A DNA stretch of 64,000 bases from Candidatus Obscuribacterales bacterium (GTDB lineage Bacteria; Cyanobacteriota; Vampirovibrionia; Obscuribacterales; Obscuribacteraceae). The DNA is taken from contig JAKFVU010000036.1 of NCBI GenBank assembly GCA_021732025.1, positions 174,223 to 238,222 of the forward strand, written 5' to 3'. This document shows, in pieces, positions 8,950 to 16,457 of this stretch. The stretch's first letter is position 1; each line of letters starts with the position of its first letter. The position numbers and the translations under genes were made by a program. Under the pieces are notes generated by a model, which saw only the letters and a program-made list of their open reading frames with translations, had not been told where the DNA came from and ran no database searches.

Positions 8950-9732
8950 TTGAACAACCTCTTCCCCACCTATCTCTTAAAGCGACATCCGATAGCTGTT
9001 GAAGCACATTTTGATTTCGTATTGGTTCTCACATATGCTTTTCCTAAAGAGTTATTAGAGCCACTTTTGTCGCCCGGTTTAGAGTTAGACACCTATGGCG
9101 ACTTGGCTTTCGTCGCTCTAGCTGTTGTGCAAACTCGTCGAATGAGGCCAAAGGGTAGTCCTGATTTTCTTGGTCAAGACTATTTGCTAATTGGTTACCG
9201 TATTTTTGTCCGATACAAAACTCTTGAAGGTCGACACTTGCGCGGTTTGCAAATCTTGCGTTCAGATACCGACAAGGGTTCGATGGAGGCAGTCGGCAAC
9301 CTACTTACCCACTATCATTTTCATAGTGCAGCGATGAAGTATGCCTATGGAGAGCAGAAGTTAACACTCTCTAGTCGGGCATCTGATGGTAAAAGTGAAT
9401 TGATAGTGACAGTCGGACTCGATGCTAATGATGAGTATCTGCCTGAGAATTCGCCATTCTCTTCAGTGCGAGAGGCTTTGAAGTTTGCTGGCCCAATGCC
9501 ATTTACTTTTGATTATGAACGTGAGACTAATTCAATTGTTCGAGTTGAGGGTGTTCGTCAGAACTGGCAACCTAAGCCGGTCTCTGTCGATGTCGGTAAG
9601 GCAACTTTCTTTAATCAGGTGCCTTACTCGTCAGCTAATCCGATTCTTTGCAGTGCCTTCTTTTTACAGAATATCCCTTACTATTGGAAGCCCGGTATCG
9701 TGGAGACGCTTCCACCTGAAGGCACACAATGA
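8950..9732 (+). CDS. DUF2071 (YqjF-like) protein
   Basis: A protein of 260 residues resembling the DUF2071/acetoacetate-decarboxylase-like fold: HFDFVLVLTYAFPKELLEPL near the start, a long stretch of beta strands, and a C-terminal segment with PYYWKPG. Members of this family are poorly characterised and often sit beside DoxX-like membrane proteins, as here. The start is a TTG at 8950, with AAGAG upstream at acceptable spacing. No ATG lies in frame near the beginning. Its stop overlaps the next start (ATGA at 9729-9732), so the two are translationally coupled. Confidence 0.7.
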   Translation: MNNLFPTYLLKRHPIAVEAHFDFVLVLTYAFPKELLEPLLSPGLELDTYGDLAFVALAVVQTRRMRPKGSPDFLGQDYLLIGYRIFVRYKTLEGRHLRGLQILRSDTDKGSMEAVGNLLTHYHFHSAAMKYAYGEQKLTLSSRASDGKSELIVTVGLDANDEYLPENSPFSSVREALKFAGPMPFTFDYERETNSIVRVEGVRQNWQPKPVSVDVGKATFFNQVPYSSANPILCSAFFLQNIPYYWKPGIVETLPPEGTQ

Positions 9733-10508
9733 AATGTTCAGTGCCAAGGCGCTCGCAATTTGAGGGCATGTTGCGGGTAGTGTGGTTTAATTGGCCGCTC
9801 TACGCTGCCGCCGTGGGCGTGGTGATTTCCCTGATTTTGTTGGCGGCTTTGCCGGCATGCGCTGGTCTGCCTCAACTATTTTTGCATTTGTTGGCAGCAC
9901 TTGTACTGTTGCAAACTGCCCTATCTCTGCTTGCCTCGCACTGGGTTTATGATCGCTCGGCGCTAAGAGACTGGCAATTTCTCTCTCAGCTGGTTTCCGT
10001 CCAACCAGAAGGCGACGACCGACTGCGTATTGTCAATGTTCATTCTGGCTATGATGAAACCAGCGGTGTGTTGCGTAGAGTCTTTCCTGATGCCAATATC
10101 GATGTAATCGATTTGTTCTCCACTCTAGATCAGAAAGAACCTTCGATTGTGAAGGCGAGAAAGCTTTATCCACCAACTGTTGACTGTTTGTGTGAAACAG
10201 TTGATGGTTGGCCGCTTTCTGACGCATCGATTGATTTGATATTAATTGCGTTTGCCGCTCATGAAGTTAGAAACCATGAGAAGAGAGAATTGCTCTTTAG
10301 TCAGGCGAGCAAAGTTTTAAAACCGCATGGACGCATTCTACTAGTTGAGCATGTGCGAGATTTTGCTAATTTTGTGGCATTTGGTCCAGGTTTTATGCAT
10401 TTTTTGCCTTTGTCTGAGTGGATTCGCTGCGCTAAGCAGGCTAATCTGAAAGTTGCAAAACAGTATAGAATTACGCCACTGGTAGCGGTGCTTGAATTAT
10501 GTCTGTAG
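9729..10508 (+). CDS. Membrane-anchored SAM methyltransferase-like protein
   Basis: A protein of 259 residues. Two adjacent hydrophobic helices lie at about residues 24-47 and 50-72, followed by a soluble domain with a class I methyltransferase pattern. IVNVHSGYDETS stands where motif I would be, but without the usual GxGxG. Then come IDVIDLFS as the acidic strand, SIDLILIAFAAHEV as motif IV, and LKPHGRILLVEHV as a good post-motif. It likely methylates a membrane substrate; in this operon the obvious candidate is the product of the BtaA-like enzyme, by analogy with BtaB. That link is inference. Overlaps its neighbours at both ends (4 and 10 bases). Confidence 0.65.
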   Translation: MKCSVPRRSQFEGMLRVVWFNWPLYAAAVGVVISLILLAALPACAGLPQLFLHLLAALVLLQTALSLLASHWVYDRSALRDWQFLSQLVSVQPEGDDRLRIVNVHSGYDETSGVLRRVFPDANIDVIDLFSTLDQKEPSIVKARKLYPPTVDCLCETVDGWPLSDASIDLILIAFAAHEVRNHEKRELLFSQASKVLKPHGRILLVEHVRDFANFVAFGPGFMHFLPLSEWIRCAKQANLKVAKQYRITPLVAVLELCL

Positions 10509-10939
10509 TTGCCATTCTCAATATTCTTTTACCGGTCGCCGGTGTATCAATTGTTTGTCTCTGTCTAGCGCATTTCTACCTGGCGCGATTGCTTGATTGG
10601 AAGAATGATCTTAAGACCTTGCAACCGATTAATCAGCAGGTTTTCTTTGCCCATACTATGTTTCTCACAATTGGTATGGCCATGCTTGGGTTGGTCTGTA
10701 TATTTTATTCAAACGAGCTAACCAACAAATCAACTCTTGGCGCTATATCAGCGCTGTGTTTTGCTCTCTGCTGGCTCTCCCGCTTGATTTTTCAGTTTTT
10801 TGTTTTCACCTCACCATTTACAGAAGATACACGTTTAGAAAAATCGTTGCGTATCGCTGGTTCGCTTCTTTGGTTCTTCTACACAGTTTTATTTGGTCTC
10901 TTGTTCGCTTATCAGATAGGAGCAGTGGGTAATCAATGA
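10499..10939 (+). CDS. Four-helix membrane protein, unknown
   Basis: A 146-residue integral membrane protein with four predicted hydrophobic helices (about 5-27, 50-72, 78-100, 118-140). It has no motif I recognise. It overlaps the methyltransferase gene by 10 bases and the DoxX-like gene by an ATGA, so its translation is coupled to both. Similar small membrane proteins occur beside DUF2071/DoxX genes, which makes it a partner subunit rather than an unrelated insertion. Confidence 0.65.
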   Translation: MSVVAILNILLPVAGVSIVCLCLAHFYLARLLDWKNDLKTLQPINQQVFFAHTMFLTIGMAMLGLVCIFYSNELTNKSTLGAISALCFALCWLSRLIFQFFVFTSPFTEDTRLEKSLRIAGSLLWFFYTVLFGLLFAYQIGAVGNQ

Positions 10940-11364
10940 ACCAGAAACTTATCTTTGCCATTCGCCTCGCTCTCGCTGCTGTGTGGTTTTACAACGGACT
11001 ATGGCTTAAAGTGATAGCTGTTGACGCTCATCATCTAGAGATTGTACGTTCTGTTTCGACTAGTAGTGGCCTTGAGCCGGCTCTTCTTTTACGTCTGATT
11101 GGAAGTGCAGAAACACTCCTTGGTATAGGCATTCTCTCTGGTTTGTTTTACCGATTCGTCTCTTATTTTCAAATTTTCATTATCTTACTTATGAACTTAA
11201 TCGGCTCGGTGGGCGGCGGAGGTGCGATTGCCCATCCAGTTGGCTTGATAATTTCCAATTTGCCTACAATTATGTGTGCTCTTGTTGTGGCCAGCAATGG
11301 CCCGGGTGCTTACTCTCTGAGTTTGAAGGGCAAAGCTAAACCTGCGCCCGGTGTTTGGATATGA
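10936..11364 (+). CDS. DoxX-like membrane protein
   Basis: A protein of 142 residues with four hydrophobic helices in the pattern of the DoxX/DoxX-like superfamily. Seen: ALAAVWFYNGLWLKV in helix 1, LIGSAETLLGIGILSG in helix 2, and a Gly-rich third segment. Members are often linked to redox or thiol/quinone chemistry in the membrane, but the role of this branch is not known. It lies inside the coupled operon. The start ATG overlaps the upstream stop as ATGA, and the downstream gene starts in the same way. Confidence 0.7.
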   Translation: MNQKLIFAIRLALAAVWFYNGLWLKVIAVDAHHLEIVRSVSTSSGLEPALLLRLIGSAETLLGIGILSGLFYRFVSYFQIFIILLMNLIGSVGGGGAIAHPVGLIISNLPTIMCALVVASNGPGAYSLSLKGKAKPAPGVWI

Positions 11365-12467
11365 GCGACACAAAGCAAGAGCTATTTCACAAGCAAGGAC
11401 GCCTAATGTTTGGCCAAGTGCGCGAAGATGCCGCTGTTGATCTTTTCTTAGTGAATCAACTGCAATCGCCGTCACGTCTTTTTGTCGTTGCTTCTGGGGG
11501 TTGCACGGCGCTTTCGCTCTTGTCTGTCGGCTCATGCAGTATTGATGCTCTCGACATCAGTCAGGCGCAGATTGCTTTGGTGGAGTTAAAAGCAAAACTG
11601 TTCAGGTATCTTGGTTATGCTACTGCTAAGCAGGCGTGCATTAGTGATGCTCGCAACTATTGTGCTCAGGTAGATGCGCATCTCTCTCCTCAGGCCGCGC
11701 AATACTTTTCGGCTCACAGCGGTTCGATTAAGAATGGTTTGAATAACTGTGGCTGGGTCGATAGTCGAATGCACCAGTTGACCAAACTATTTTATTTGTT
11801 TGTGCATAGCATCGAAGAGACTAAGCTTTTCTTGGGTCTTGATGATGTCGCCGAACAGCGTAGCTATTTTAGAGAAAAGTGGTGTAATTGGCAGTGGAAG
11901 CTCGCTATGAAGATTGCATTCAGCAAGCTATTTCTTACTTTGGCACATGGCCGTGCGGCAGAAAAACTCGTGCCAGATGATTTCTCTAAGATTATGGAAG
12001 CGAGATTAGTGCGCGTCTTTACCGATTTTTCTAATGCCACTAACCCTTATTTGTGGCAGGCCTTCTTTGCCCAGTACAACGCTAGCAATGCTGCCTTACC
12101 ACCGTACTTGCAAGATGAATACGGGCCGTTGATTGAGGCCAATATTGCTAACCTTAATTTGGTCTGCGAAGACACAATTGCTTGGTTAGAAAAACAGCCT
12201 GCTCGTTCTATAGATTATTTTGGCTTATCTAATATATTGGAGTTGCTTCCGCCAGAATACGCAGCTAAACTGCAAGACCAAATAGGTCGTTGTGGGGTAC
12301 CGGGCGCTATTGTGTGTGTTCGCTCTATATTTAAGAGGCGTAATGCTGTGTTTGATACTACTGTTGAACCTTGCGGTTTGGTTTTTGACGGCACTCTTAG
12401 CGATAGAGCAGAAATGATTGATCGCAGTTTATTCTGCAACTTCTATGAGATTTATCGCTGTGTTTAA
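11361..12467 (+). CDS. BtaA-like SAM:diacylglycerol 3-amino-3-carboxypropyl transferase (DUF3419)
   Basis: A protein of 368 residues matching the DUF3419/BtaA family, which transfers the aminocarboxypropyl group of SAM to diacylglycerol, the first step of betaine-lipid synthesis. Visible hallmarks: LFVVASGGCTALSLLSVG as SAM-binding motif I (about residues 39-56), then IDALDISQAQIALVELK as the acidic motif. The C-terminal part has an IDYFGLSNILELLP segment and ends in FCNFYEIYRCV, also family-like. The ATG at 11361 forms an ATGA overlap with the DoxX-like stop and is preferred over the TTG six bases earlier. Family membership is fairly sure; the exact acceptor lipid is inference. Confidence 0.8.
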   Translation: MSDTKQELFHKQGRLMFGQVREDAAVDLFLVNQLQSPSRLFVVASGGCTALSLLSVGSCSIDALDISQAQIALVELKAKLFRYLGYATAKQACISDARNYCAQVDAHLSPQAAQYFSAHSGSIKNGLNNCGWVDSRMHQLTKLFYLFVHSIEETKLFLGLDDVAEQRSYFREKWCNWQWKLAMKIAFSKLFLTLAHGRAAEKLVPDDFSKIMEARLVRVFTDFSNATNPYLWQAFFAQYNASNAALPPYLQDEYGPLIEANIANLNLVCEDTIAWLEKQPARSIDYFGLSNILELLPPEYAAKLQDQIGRCGVPGAIVCVRSIFKRRNAVFDTTVEPCGLVFDGTLSDRAEMIDRSLFCNFYEIYRCV

Positions 12468-13068
12468 ATTGCGAATTTTCTACTGTTGTCTCGCTTCACT
12501 GCTTGTTCTAGGGCCATTGACAGACGAAGCACACGCGCAGGGCAATTACCAAAATTGGTATCCACGAGATATCTCCCTGCCTGCCGGCCATAATTATCCC
12601 TGCGCTCTTACTGCTATGCCTGCCAATCTTGAGGGCGTTCCGGCTGCTGATAGAGCCTTTATCAATCATGTTTATGCCATGTTGTTGCAGTGTGTTCAAG
12701 CTAAGACTCTAATGGTCGATAGTTTGCGAACTGATAGCGCTGGCTTTAATCAGGTCTATTCGTCGTATTATGCCAAGACTACCCAAGCCCGCCAGAAGAT
12801 TTTGGCAGAGCCGTTACCAGCTGGCTTGCAAGGGTTTCGCGACGGCGTCATCAACGCCTTAGATCAGCAGATTTTGTTCTTCGGTAAAGCGGCTCGCGCG
12901 AGGGCAAACGGAAAGAGCTTTCAGGAAGTTATGGCTTTTAGCGAAGGTCGCAACGCTTCCAGTCTGCTTATCGGTGCATGGTCGGCTATGAGTGCGCGTT
13001 ACCCTAGTTTGTCGCCTGCGGTTTCAGATAGCGCCTATCATCATCTATGCGCTTTGGACCTATTCTAA
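12445..13068 (+). CDS. Secreted protein of unknown function
   Basis: A protein of 207 residues starting at ATG 12445, which overlaps the end of the BtaA-like gene by 23 bases; a TTG at 12418 is a less likely start. The signal peptide runs to about residue 32 (VLGPLTDEAHA-Q). The mature part is mostly helical with regular Tyr/Ala/Gln-rich segments (VYAMLLQCVQAKTLMVDSLR) and looks like a small helical bundle. No family recognised. Its coupling to the preceding operon and to the following hydrolase suggests a periplasmic partner of that pathway. Confidence 0.65.
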   Translation: MRFIAVFKLRIFYCCLASLLVLGPLTDEAHAQGNYQNWYPRDISLPAGHNYPCALTAMPANLEGVPAADRAFINHVYAMLLQCVQAKTLMVDSLRTDSAGFNQVYSSYYAKTTQARQKILAEPLPAGLQGFRDGVINALDQQILFFGKAARARANGKSFQEVMAFSEGRNASSLLIGAWSAMSARYPSLSPAVSDSAYHHLCALDLF

Positions 13069-14129
13069 GAAGTAAGCGAATTTACCCCGCGATTGAGCCC
13101 TGCTATCATTGCGCAATCAATCAGACAGTTTGGTGGGGCCCCTTGAACATAAAGGCAACAGATCTCTCTCTACGCGACCAAGTCAGAGAAAAAGACCTAG
13201 AAATCAAAGTTACCTATCCTGATGGTGCAGAGACTTATCCGGTTATAGTTTTCTCTCATGGTTTGCTCGGCAGCAAAGACGGCTATCAGCCTCTGGTGCG
13301 TTATTGGGCAGAGCATGGTTATGTCGTTATTCAGCCGACTCATTACGATTCTGCATCTTTTCGCAAACCAACGTTGACTGAACTACGCGATTTAACACCT
13401 CTTTTCGTGGGCTGGGAAAGCCGCCCAGATGACATTATTCTGATTCTGGATGAGCTCAATTTGATCGAGAGTCTATTGCCAAATTTTGCCGGTAAGTTCG
13501 ATCATTCCCGCATTGGTATGGGTGGTCATTCATTTGGTTCGCATACATCTATGCTAATTGGTGGTGCCCAGCTGTCGGCCAATAGCTTTGGCAATTGCGG
13601 CAATGTCGGAAGCGTAAGTGGTGCTACCAGTAGTGCTTCTAGTAGTGCTTCTAGTCGTGCTTCTAGTCGTGCTCCTAAACGTGCCGGCATGCAATTTCGC
13701 GATGAACGCCCTTTGGCTTTTCTTCTGCTTTCTCCGCAAGGCAGTGGCCGAGCCCTTACCGAAACTGCTGACTTCAACCAATCGGCCTGGGACGATTTTG
13801 AGAGACCTATGATGATAGTTACTGGCACTGAAGACAACGGCAGAAGAAAGCAAGATTATCATTGGCGCTCTGAAGCGTTTAAGTACGGTGCCCCTGACGA
13901 CAAGTATTTGATGGTAATAGAGGGCGGCTACCATGGCTTTGGTGGCATTACAGGTACTAGGTTTTTTGGTTCCGGACCGGCTAATGACAGCCATGTAGAA
14001 TGGGTGCAGCTGTCGACTCTGGCATTTTTTGATCGCTATGTTAAAGGCTTACCTGAGGCTGCTCGATTGCTCACCGATGGTGAGCTTGCCAAGGTGAGCG
14101 GCGGTGCCGTAAAGGTCTCTTGTCGCTGA
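13047..14129 (+). CDS. Alpha/beta hydrolase (PAF-acetylhydrolase/chlorophyllase-like)
   Basis: A serine hydrolase of up to 360 residues. PVIVFSHGLLGSKDGYQ carries the oxyanion-hole region, GMGGHSFGSHTS the nucleophile Ser (GHSFG), VTGTEDNGR probably the acid residue, and GGYHGFGG the His. This layout fits the PAF-acetylhydrolase/dienelactone-hydrolase group that cleaves short esters. A Ser/Ala/Arg run is inserted after the nucleophile helix, coded by a 12-base tandem repeat. The ATG at 13047 overlaps the preceding gene by 22 bases; a TTG at 13143 is an alternative that would remove 32 residues of little conservation. I see no signal peptide. Confidence 0.8.
   Translation: MRFGPILRSKRIYPAIEPCYHCAINQTVWWGPLNIKATDLSLRDQVREKDLEIKVTYPDGAETYPVIVFSHGLLGSKDGYQPLVRYWAEHGYVVIQPTHYDSASFRKPTLTELRDLTPLFVGWESRPDDIILILDELNLIESLLPNFAGKFDHSRIGMGGHSFGSHTSMLIGGAQLSANSFGNCGNVGSVSGATSSASSSASSRASSRAPKRAGMQFRDERPLAFLLLSPQGSGRALTETADFNQSAWDDFERPMMIVTGTEDNGRRKQDYHWRSEAFKYGAPDDKYLMVIEGGYHGFGGITGTRFFGSGPANDSHVEWVQLSTLAFFDRYVKGLPEAARLLTDGELAKVSGGAVKVSCR
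13614..13676 (+). repeat. 12-base tandem repeat inside the hydrolase gene
   Basis: About four imperfect copies of a unit like AGTAGTGCTTCT, coding for repeating Ser-Ser-Ala-Ser or Ser-Arg-Ala-Ser. The unit length is a multiple of three, so copy-number change would keep the frame. Confidence 0.7.
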
Positions 14130-14135
14130 CCCTAG

Positions 14136-14141
14136 TATAAT
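14136..14141 (+). promoter_or_regulatory. Possible -10 element before glgX
   Basis: A perfect TATAAT just after the hydrolase stop, 120 bases before glgX. I do not see a convincing -35 at 16-18 bases, so support is weak. Confidence 0.3.
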
Positions 14142-14260
14142 TACCTCGGGCAGTTGTGGAATAGCTAAGTTCATTGGCAAAGTTAATGAGCTAGTTGAAA
14201 GCTAAATCGCGCGCAATTGCTTCTAGTTGTTCTTTTGGCGGCCGTTCTTGAGGATTGTAC

Positions 14261-16441
14261 ATGCGCTTGTTGCCGGGTGAGCCCTATCCACTGGGGGCTA
14301 CGTGGGATGGTTTAGGAGTTAATTTTGCCATTTTCTCTGAGAATGCCACCAAAATTGAACTCTGTCTTTTCGATTCTATTGATGCCGAGAGAGAGTCAGA
14401 GCGCATACTCTTGCCTGAGTACAACAATAATGTCTGGCATGTCTATCTGCCGCATGTGCTTCCGGGACAGCTTTATGGTTACCGAGTTTATGGTCCGTAC
14501 AATCCCGAGAAAGGCTTGCGTTTCAATGCCAATAAGCTTCTCCTAGACCCTTATGCTCGGGCCATTGTGCGCCCGGTCAAATGGGATGATAGCCTCTTTG
14601 GCTATAAAACTGGCGACCCCAGTAAAGACCTTAGTTTTGATACTCGTGATTCGGCACCATATGCGCCACTATGTGCTGTTGTGGATCCAGCTTTCACTTG
14701 GGGTAATGACCGCCCCCCAAAAACGCCATGGCACAAGACAATTATTTATGAGGCTCATGTCAAAGGTCTGACTTTCCAGAATCTCGATATACCTGAGCAC
14801 TTACGCGGCACCTATGCTGCTCTTGCTTGTGAGCCTGTAATTAAGCATCTAAAGAGCCTCGGGGTCACAGCTGTTGAGCTGATGCCTGTGCACGTCAAAA
14901 TCAACGATCGCTTTTTGTTTGAGAAAGGCCTTACTAATTACTGGGGCTATAACACCCTCGGTTTCTTTGCCCCTGAGTGGCGCTTGGCTTGGCAGCAAGG
15001 TGCAGTTGACCACGTGCGTGAGTTTAAGACAATGGTTCGCGCCTTGCACGCCGCTGGCTTAGAAGTGATACTTGATGTTGTTTACAACCACACAGGTGAA
15101 GGCAGCGAGATGGGCCCGACGCTGAATTTCCGTGGTATCGATAATAGTGCTTACTACCGCACTAATGCAGAAGATCAACGCTATTATGTTGACTATACTG
15201 GCTGTGGCAATACGCTCAATGTCACGCATCCTCGCGTTATTCAACTGATTATGGATAGCCTGCGCTACTGGATCGAAGACATGCACATTGATGGCTTCCG
15301 TTTTGATTTAGCTAGCGCTCTAGCGCGTGAACTTTACGCTGTAGACAAACTATCGTCGTTCTTCGATGTCATTGCTCAAGACCCAGTTATTTCGCAAGTT
15401 AAGCTCATTGCTGAACCTTGGGATTTGGGTGAGGGAGGCTACCAGGTTGGTAACTTCCCTGTATTGTGGACTGAATGGAACGGCAAGTTTAGAGACATTG
15501 TTCGCAGTTTCTGGAAAGGCGACCGAGGCTTAGCTGGTGAAATGGCAACAAGATTGTCTGGTAGTAGCGACCTCTATGAACACAGTGGCCGCGCACCCCA
15601 TGCCAGTATCAATTTTGTCACTTGCCACGATGGCTTCACTCTCAATGACCTTGTCACTTATAACAATAAGCACAATAAAGACAATTTAGAAAACAACAAC
15701 GATGGTGAAAACCACAATAGTAGTTGGAATTGCGGTGTCGAAGGCTTTACCACAGACCTCGACGTCAAAGTTCTGCGGGCCCGACAGAAGCGCAATTTGA
15801 TGGCTACTCTTCTGCTCTCGTTGGGTGTGCCCATGATTAGTGGTGGCGATGAACTTAGTCGCACACAGAAGGGCAATAACAACGCCTATTGTCAAGACAG
15901 TGATATCAGTTGGTACAACTGGCAGCTGACAGAAGACGAAGTAGAATTTCTAGATTTTGTGCGCAAAGTTACTCATATTCGCAAGACTCAACCGGTTTTG
16001 TTGCGTCGTAAGTTTTTGAGTGGCCGCCTAGAAAGTCTTGATGGAAACCGTGATGTAGCTTGGTTTAACGCTAAGGCACAAGAACTGACTGCTAAAGAGT
16101 GGACGAACTCGAATCTGCAAAGTTTTGGCATGGTCATTGACGGTTTTGGTATCACCGAGATTGATGAGCTAGGCGATCCAATCGTTGGCAATACTTTGTT
16201 TATGCTGTTGAACGCCTCTGATGCTGACATAACCTATATCATGCCAGCTCACTATGATTCTTTCTGTACACCTGCTAGAACGGCTCAGAGTAAAGAGTGC
16301 AAAGAAGGCCGCTGGAGTCTATTGCTTGATACTTTTGATCAAACGAGAGACGATCAGCGCTTTGATTTTGGCTCTAAATTTGTGCTTAATTCGCGCAGTT
16401 TGGTGCTATTTGAATTGCTTCAAAGTGAGATAGAAGCTTAG
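14261..16441 (+). CDS. glgX: Glycogen debranching enzyme GlgX (GH13 isoamylase type)
   Basis: A cytoplasmic GH13 enzyme of 726 residues, the family's usual length. It hydrolyses alpha-1,6 branches of glycogen, mainly of limit dextrins left by phosphorylase. An N-terminal CBM48-type domain starts at PLGATWDGLGVNFAIFS. Catalytic barrel motifs are visible: DVVYNHTGEG (region I), GFRFDLASAL with the nucleophile Asp (region II), LIAEPWDLG with the acid/base Glu (region III) and FVTCHDGFTLNDLVTY (region IV). The ATG at 14261 has GAGGA at 14250-14254 and is better than the TTG at 14255. No other glycogen gene lies nearby. It converges on the GGDEF gene with a 16-base gap. Confidence 0.95.
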   Translation: MRLLPGEPYPLGATWDGLGVNFAIFSENATKIELCLFDSIDAERESERILLPEYNNNVWHVYLPHVLPGQLYGYRVYGPYNPEKGLRFNANKLLLDPYARAIVRPVKWDDSLFGYKTGDPSKDLSFDTRDSAPYAPLCAVVDPAFTWGNDRPPKTPWHKTIIYEAHVKGLTFQNLDIPEHLRGTYAALACEPVIKHLKSLGVTAVELMPVHVKINDRFLFEKGLTNYWGYNTLGFFAPEWRLAWQQGAVDHVREFKTMVRALHAAGLEVILDVVYNHTGEGSEMGPTLNFRGIDNSAYYRTNAEDQRYYVDYTGCGNTLNVTHPRVIQLIMDSLRYWIEDMHIDGFRFDLASALARELYAVDKLSSFFDVIAQDPVISQVKLIAEPWDLGEGGYQVGNFPVLWTEWNGKFRDIVRSFWKGDRGLAGEMATRLSGSSDLYEHSGRAPHASINFVTCHDGFTLNDLVTYNNKHNKDNLENNNDGENHNSSWNCGVEGFTTDLDVKVLRARQKRNLMATLLLSLGVPMISGGDELSRTQKGNNNAYCQDSDISWYNWQLTEDEVEFLDFVRKVTHIRKTQPVLLRRKFLSGRLESLDGNRDVAWFNAKAQELTAKEWTNSNLQSFGMVIDGFGITEIDELGDPIVGNTLFMLLNASDADITYIMPAHYDSFCTPARTAQSKECKEGRWSLLLDTFDQTRDDQRFDFGSKFVLNSRSLVLFELLQSEIEA

Positions 16442-16457
16442 CTTTCTTCAAACTTGG

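Noticed and set aside
13526..13994. Minus-strand frames with Arg-Ser-Thr repeats opposite the hydrolase gene
   Set aside because: They are antisense copies of the 12-base repeat and have no ribosome binding site or domain; the plus strand carries the hydrolase triad.
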